Assembly (NCBI GenBank): GCA_023052935.1
Contig: CM041293.1
Coordinates: 174,521,600-174,585,599 of the forward strand
Length of the DNA: 64,000 bases
Source: Piezodorus guildinii
Taxonomy: Eukaryota; Arthropoda; Insecta; Hemiptera; Pentatomidae
Direction of reading: 5' to 3'
This document shows positions 58,154 through 64,000 of this stretch, piece by piece. The notes under the pieces were generated by a model. That model worked only from the letters and a program-made list of their open reading frames with translations, did no database searches and was not told the DNA's origin. Position 1 is the first letter of the stretch; every line of letters begins with the position of its first letter. Both the position numbers and the translations under genes were made by a program.

Positions 58154-58464
58154 AAAACCTGTACCATTACAACCCATGAAGAGTTTTGTGCTCAGTACAT
58201 GTAGAGATTCGTACTGTTTCTAGGCCAACGGTCGTACAATAAGGTGATTCGGCCGAGATCACGCTCAGCCGCCAGGTTTTTTCCCCCATTTTTGGGTACC
58301 TACCTGATTGAGGCTGGGTGTGCCCCAGAAAGGTCTCATACCCCAGGATCGCCCCCCAGCCTAAATAACAGAATAAATAATATTCCGCCACAGCCGGGAT
58401 TCGAACCCAAGACCCGGAGCACAGTAGACAAGCGCTCAACCCACTAGACCACGCCGCTCCCAAG
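58154..58464 (-). mobile_element. SINE-B, most complete copy
   Basis: The head on the minus strand has a box A-like TGGTCTAGTGGGT and a perfect box B GGTTCGAATCC (complement at 58397-58407). The tail end is AGTACATGTAGAGATTCGTA and a short A run. tRNA-derived SINE of about 310 bp. Confidence 0.82.
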
Positions 58465-59868
58465 AGTTTCCAAGAAAACGCTTTTCAAATTACCCTTTTT
58501 TGGTTTAAAAAGTGTTGAGATGTCAACGAAAAACATGGGGAGTGGGTTTTTTAACCTAGAAATAACATTAGTGATGTTTACAACATCATAACCATATTTT
58601 TCTATATCTTTTTTTATTTCCAAAATAGGGGTAGTGTGGTGGAGGTTTTTCACGACTATCCTGTGGTTTTTGTCTTCAGGAAGTTGGTAAGTATGAAAAT
58701 CAGCTTCTGAATTCTTAAGTCTGCTTACTAATGTTCGGTATACTTCTGAGGTAGAGGGATAAACAGTTACCCCTTTTAGTGTAGTTTTAAGGTAAAATGA
58801 ATTTGGAGACGATTTGTTTTGTAAAAATGTGACGAAGCTTTTTTAACGTATCAAATCGAAAGCTTTTTTTTCGTCACATCAAATATTAATGTGACGAAAG
58901 GTAGTTTTTGATGCCGTTAATGTGTATTGGAGGCGGTTTGTCTTTGGAGGGTTTATTATTGTCGGTAGGCTGATCTACTTCAATTAAATTTTCTAATGGA
59001 GCATAAGTGTTACTTACTGCGATGGTTATGTCATTTCCTGCAACTGTTGTTTTTTGCCTACGTGGATCCCTGGATTCAGCTGGCAAGTTCCTTTTCTTCC
59101 CAGTAACTAAGGCCCAGGCATCACGTAATGTTTCATCGTAATTTAAGCCTAATACACCTTCTCCACTTCCCCCAACACACTGCGTTGAGGTGGGGAGCAT
59201 TTCAGCTGTAGGTCTCACCTTTGACTTACAATTAAGACTCAGGCTCCTTCAGTCTTCAATTTTCAACCAAAAGAATTAAATTTATTCAAAAGAATTGACA
59301 GAATTCAAATTAACTTTTTGAGGAAAAAATGTAGGTTATTTTTCTCCAGCCATTGAGACCACCAATCCAGTCTCTGGTACCACCGAACCAGCCACGGGAA
59401 TCATCAGCCCTCCAGATGGGACCAAATCACGCTTTTCCAGCTTCTAACAACGAACCAACAGGCTCGGGTGTGAGGAGGGAAATACCACAGCAGCCGTCTT
59501 CAGGTGAAAATTCATCCCAAATAACACACATAATTAGAGGGTTGAATAATCTTATTCAGCCCCTTTTGAGCCTTCTCCAAGAGCTTGCTTACTTCACACA
59601 AGCTATGAACGCTCCAAATGGTCCCTAATCGTATAATGATAGCCTTATTAACACTCCGACGTAAAATAAAGACCATAAAATTTAAAAAATGATGGAAACC
59701 ATACATAAAAAAAAAAACCTGACGAGAAGACGTGCTGCTGAGTACTGTCCTTCCTCATGCCTGACATGTCATTATTTTGTTTATTATTCTATCCTATTTG
59801 CTGATTGTCACATACTGCTGACAGGTGCAAATCAATAAATAAAGTGAAAAAAAAAAAAAAAAAAAAGT
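58465..59868. mobile_element. ORF1-only Jockey derivative with 5' inversion
   Basis: 58465-59235 read on the minus strand encodes the N-terminal part of a J3-like ORF1 (ALVTGKKRNLPAESRDPR; VVKNLHHTTPILEIKKDI). 59341-59868 on the + strand encodes the ORF1 C-terminus (HIIRGLNNLIQPLLSLLQEL). It runs straight into a J3-like 3' UTR (GCTGACAGGTGCAAATCAAT) and an A tract. ORF2 is absent. The reversed 5' half abutting the 3' half is the classic twin-priming product. Confidence 0.78.
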
Positions 59869-60822
59869 GTTGAATAACGATTTTAAAAATTTATTTTGTC
59901 AAATACCATAAAAATTGTTATCCCTATGAAGATAAATCGAATTATTATTTATCTTCTTAACTTCAATTTGAGTGGTAATAGAAATCCTTAAGATTAATAA
60001 CCACCGAGCTACGATGGCCTAAGAAAAAGATTTATCATTCTAAAAATCGGAAATCAACATTTTTCTGGAACATCAAAATTGTTCTTTCGACAAAGATTAT
60101 GAAGATAAGGTCAATTTTAAGAGCTTTAATTTGAGTGGTAATAGATATTTTCGTGTATAATAGTTTCCGAAATAAAGGTTTAGAAGTTTTTTTATTTTTT
60201 TTTTTAATACTCGGAATATGACATTTTGTTATTTAACTGTGTAAAATATCATAGAAATCTGTACTTCCTAAAAATATTATGAAGATAAAGTAACTCATAG
60301 CCCAATTAATTAGTTTTGATTTGAGTAATAATCGAAATTTGTCAGTTTAATAGTTCGTTATCCTCCCCTGTCTCCTACAAAAGCCGACGCGGAAAACGCT
60401 GGTATATAAACAAGATAAGAAACAAAATTAACCTAATTATATACTTAAACAGCTGTAAGAAAATGTCGGAAAGAAAATAAACCTAATTAAAATATTGAAG
60501 AAAATAGGAGAAACAAACTTAATTAAATACTTAAAGATGTAAAAAATATATGAATCAAAATTAAACAGTTTTAAGAATGAAATTAGGAAATTAAATGTTC
60601 TAATAATGGATATAGATAGATTATATTCATGTAAAGATGTCCAGTTGAGTGTTGAAGAAAATTAACGCAGGGTGGCTCCTCCAAGTTCCAAAGGGAACGA
60701 TGAGAAGATGAAGAAATACGTTACGTTTGTAAACGTTCAAATTTCTTCAGAGGAAACTTGGTCTATAATCGGCACATCTTCACCGTTCAGACACTACCTT
60801 ACTCGACTCGCCATGAGGCAGT
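59869..60822. repeat. Diverged ~160-bp repeats, then spacer
   Basis: Segments near 59905, 60070 and 60235 share ACCATAAAAATTGTTAT.., GAAGATAA and TTTGAGTGGTAATAGAAAT-like wording. The rest to 60822 has no recognised content. Confidence 0.45.
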
Positions 60823-61693
60823 AAAAAATCTGGTAGGCGCAACACACGACTTTCACTTACCACCCTTGTTAAAATCAATTTAAGAATTTTTAAATACCGT
60901 TAGAGATGAAAATAGTTTAAATAATTAATTAAATTGTTTTTCGATAGAAACATGTGTTTTATTAAATAATCTATTTGTTATTATCTAAAACAATCAGTTA
61001 ATTTTATCCGCTTTTCATCACTCTCTACTAACTTTTTAAAGCTTGTGTATGAGATAATATTTTTTCTAAAATCTCAAGCTTTCCAACGGCATATCATACA
61101 TGTATATCACTGTTCTTATGTTCAAAAACAAAAAAATTGCATAAAAAATATATTTTTTTAGTTTACTCCTTTAGTTGGGTATCGAATTCATTCAATTTAT
61201 ATATTTACCTGTTTTTCATCAGTGGTAACAAGATAATATAGTTTTTTTTATAGAATCAACAAAATTAAAGGTACTTTAGAGAAAGAAAATTTAAAATATC
61301 GGCATTAAAGCCCAGTCAGATGATGATGATATTAAAGTCCATTAAATTATCCGATTACATCGATATAGCGAGTTTAATCAAAATCGTCGGAACTGTTTTC
61401 GAAAAAATCGAAAAAAAAAGTTAAATGCATAGTATATAGTGGCTCTTCTGGTAAGCTCTTTTTGATAAAAAAGGTTTTGTAACGTCTCGGGCGTATATTT
61501 GTCTGAAATATGAAATTTCAGTTTCATAGGACTTACCATTTCCGCCCGGGAGTTACCACACACACAGACCTTTTTGCGGGACTTGGTTATTTGGACTCAG
61601 GGACCCTAAAATGTCTATTTCCGTTGAAAACTGGAAACCGAAAATTTTCACGATCGCAATACTTTCCTTTTACTATATATAGGATGTGAAAGT
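60823..61693 (-). mobile_element. Repeat family T, complete copy
   Basis: About 870 bp, the same ends and interior as 32725-33591, including AGGACTTACC and the ATTTGGACTCAGGG segment. Confidence 0.75.
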
Positions 61694-62479
61694 AATAAAC
61701 ATTAATACAATAAAATGATCTTATGATAAATATCATAACAATTATGGAGTTTTTAATTTTCAATTTAACAGCCATCAAAAACCTTATCAGGCCATAACAT
61801 ATGGCGTGATCAGGAGGTAAGTGAAAGTCGTGTGTTGCTAGCACCAGATTTTTTAAACTTCAACTTGATTTTAAATGTTCTTTAATCATTTTTAACAACC
61901 GAGGTAAATGAAAGTCGTGTTTTTCACACAAATATTCATTATATTGAGTTTGTAATATGTTTTTAATTAGATTTTCTAAAAAAAAAAAAAAAAATTCATT
62001 GATCCTTGCTTATTTTATTATTTTTTATCCCTATTCAAAAGTTGCAGTCATGTTTCACCGAAACACTTTCCCTTACAACATATTATATACAGAGTTTAGT
62101 GAAAGTAAAAATCGGGACATTGATGTCTAGTTTGAATGACGTATAAAGGGCATTTTCAGGAGACCATAATTTTCGAGTCACCGTGTATTCAAAGGTTTAA
62201 AAAGCGTCAGGGTATTCTGATTTTTTCCTCTTAATATACTTATTCATGCTGTGACTTATTCGATATTTAATATTAAGTAGGTTTAATTAATTTGTTGTTG
62301 AATTAAACCTATTCCTCTACTACTCATCAAGGGTCTTGGGCTCAGTACATATAGAGATTCGTATATGTACTGTCTCTAGGCCAACGGCAGTGCAATGAGG
62401 TGATTAGGCCTTGATCACGGTTAGCCGTCAAGTTTTTAGTAGTTTATTACTATAGATTTCATTTAAATTGTTTTTTTTT
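61694..62479. other. Scraps of family T and SINE-B
   Basis: 61812-61854 is a family T right end (GGAGGTAAGTGAAAGTCG). 62325-62440 is a SINE-B 3' half (CTCAGTACATATAGAGATTC). Between them nothing is recognised. Confidence 0.55.
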
Positions 62480-62950
62480 ACTTTCACTTACCTATATATA
62501 AAATATGTAGTAATGGAAAGTATTGCGAACATGAAAATTTTCGAATTCCAGTTTTCAACGGAATTAAATGTTTTAGGGTCCCCTGAGTCCAAATAACCAA
62601 TTCATGCGAAAAGGTCTGTGTGTGTGTGTGTTTGTGTGTGAATGGTGAGTCTAGCACGGAAACGAAAAGTCGCACGAATCTGGAATTTATACGCCCGAAC
62701 TGGCACAAATTTTTCACTAAAATCCGCTGACCAGAAGTACTAGTATATACAATGCATTTTGCACTTTTTTTAAAAAACAGGTGTAACGATTTTGATTAAA
62801 CTCGCCATATCTATATAAAATCTGATGAGTTTTAATCCGTTGTTAGTTTCATTCTGATTAAAATAGTCTGACAGGACTTAAATGACGATATTTTATTTAT
62901 TTTTCTTCTAAAGTACCTTTAATTTTGTAGATTCTCTAAAAATAACCATA
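62480..62950 (+). mobile_element. Repeat family T, left half
   Basis: Starts ACTTTCACTTACCTATATAT, contains GGGTCCCCTGAGTCCAAATA and a (TG)n tract at 62617-62640, and ends within the interior. Confidence 0.7.
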
Positions 62951-63057
62951 AGTGCTATATATACCTGACCGTTTTACAAAAGAAGTTTTTGACATATTTT
63001 TTTTTAATTTTTAGACATCACAACGTTTCAGTCTCTAGGGCCATTTTCAAGCATCTG

Positions 63058-63390
63058 TAATAATAATAATAATAACAGGTTTAAAGAACCCGAAGGTTCG
63101 ATGCCGATACCACCAAAGTCTGCCTAAACAGACTCGTCCAATGTTCACCGTTTAAGCCCAAGCCCCCGAGATCAGCCTTAACGCAATCCTCCCATCGACG
63201 CTTCGTTCCTCACCGAGCCCAACCACTTTACGCGCCCATCTGAGACTCCGCGATGCTATCAACTTAATTATATTCACAGGATACAAGTTCCGCAATTCCG
63301 CGTTGTGCAACCTTCTAAACTCCTCAGTGGCCTCATCTCTCTTCGGACCACATATTTTACGCATTACCTTATTTCTTCCGGATTTCATTT
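63058..63390 (-). mobile_element. RTE-type LINE 3' fragment with (TAA)n tail
   Basis: Close relative of 15006-15420 (AACCCGAAGGTTCGATGCCG next to a TAA microsatellite; minus-strand [20 protein letters not shown]), with an internal deletion. Confidence 0.8.
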
Positions 63391-63395
63391 TTTCT

Positions 63396-63512
63396 TGTTA
63401 ACCGGACGATGCTACAGTGGATGTCCTACATTTTGCCTATCCATGTTTTATTAGGATATGGATCTTTATCGAGTACCTGACATCGCACAGGCTCGGGACC
63501 ACCTTATCTTGA
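63396..63512 (-). mobile_element. SINE-A 3' half
   Basis: CCGGACGATGCTACAGTGGA to GGCTCGGGACCACCTTATCT matches the 3' half of SINE-A in reverse. Confidence 0.7.
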
Positions 63513-63602
63513 GGTAGAACCTCAAGCATCTGTAAACAATTAAAAAAAATTATGGCATTTATACACTTTTTACATCTATTGGTTACCAACCATGCATATC
63601 CA

Positions 63603-63888
63603 GGGACCACTTGTAACTGAGTGGTTAGCATAACAGCCTTATATGCGAAAGTTCACGGGTTCAAACCCGCAGGAGGTCCTAGGATTTTTTAATGGGGAAA
63701 AAAATCCTTAGTTATGCCGTCCTTCGGAGGGGATGTTAAAAGGTGGTCCCGAGCCTGTGCGATGTCAGGTACTCGTTAAACATCCCTATCCTAATAAATC
63801 CTGGATAGCAAAATTTAGGACTCTCACTGAAGCATCGTCCGATTAGCTATAGCAGCATAAAGTGACGTTAAATAAATAAACAAACAAA
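63603..63888 (+). mobile_element. SINE-A, complete, with 12-bp target duplication
   Basis: 286 bp between perfect copies of CATGCATATCCA (63591-63602 and 63889-63900). The tRNA-like head pairs GGACC (63604) with GGTCC and holds box A (AACTGAGTGGTTAGCA) and box B (GGTTCAAAC near 63658). The 3' part ends GTGACGTTAAATAAATAAAC, a short A-rich tail. A tRNA scanner might report the head as a tRNA pseudogene. Confidence 0.9.
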
Positions 63889-64000
63889 CATGCATATCCA
63901 TATATATTCTTTCACAGCTTAACATTTATCAGCCGAACTGTAGGTGTCCTCATGCGGGAATAACTTGTGGTGGGGATGCCAAAAGATTTATATATTTATC

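Noticed and set aside
58828..58900. Three TGTGACGAA copies in direct and inverted orientation as a regulatory array
   Set aside because: They lie inside inverted ORF1 sequence and look like filler DNA from the twin-priming insertion.
63604..63676. Functional tRNA gene
   Set aside because: It is the head of a SINE with target duplications around the whole 286-bp unit; the anticodon arm does not fold properly.

Overview
This is arthropod, very probably insect, nuclear DNA. It is AT-rich with spliceosomal introns. It carries Jockey- and RTE-type LINEs, two tRNA-derived SINE families, a gypsy LTR element, mariner, pogo, Transib and Harbinger-like DNA transposon remains, long (TA)n tracts and a polinton-like gene cluster. 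I see no rRNA genes, functional tRNA genes, CRISPR arrays or bacterial operons. The species cannot be fixed from this sequence.

Positions 1-6560 hold a compact virus-like (polinton-like) module on the + strand. In order it encodes an A32-like packaging ATPase, an unnamed protein, a chromodomain integrase, an adenain-like cysteine protease (frameshifted), a 53-aa protein, a double-jelly-roll capsid-like protein and an accessory protein (frameshifted). There is no DNA polymerase B. At five gene junctions a TATA box overlaps or sits within about 15 bases of the upstream stop codon, with an initiator about 31-33 bases further on. A double-stem hairpin occurs on both flanks with compensating base changes.

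Positions 6560-11350 hold degenerate repeats, a 115-bp tandem array rich in promoter-like motifs (CRE, YY1-like, TATA), a short E-box/GC-box repeat, and two Jockey fragments.

Positions 11973-57881 hold one host gene on the + strand. No single exon is a conspicuous ORF, but 13 coding exons join in frame across 12 introns to give 643 codons. The protein is highly charged, with an acidic middle and a helical, lysine/glutamate-rich C-terminal half. I do not recognise the family. Only about 4% of its 46-kb span is coding; nearly everything else is transposons. The main ones are a Harbinger-like MITE (13980-14989), a foldback element inside a pogo-like element (16423-17993), an inverted Jockey pair (20468-21905), a nearly intact Jockey element with a 13-bp target duplication (25921-30358), a Transib-like element (39042-40376), an RTE-type LINE (41725-44850), a gypsy element (47945-53382) and a deleted mariner (55728-56640).

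Positions 57882-64000 hold a SINE, an ORF1-only 5'-inverted Jockey derivative, several copies of an abundant ~870-bp repeat called family T here, and a SINE with a perfect 12-bp target duplication at 63603-63888.
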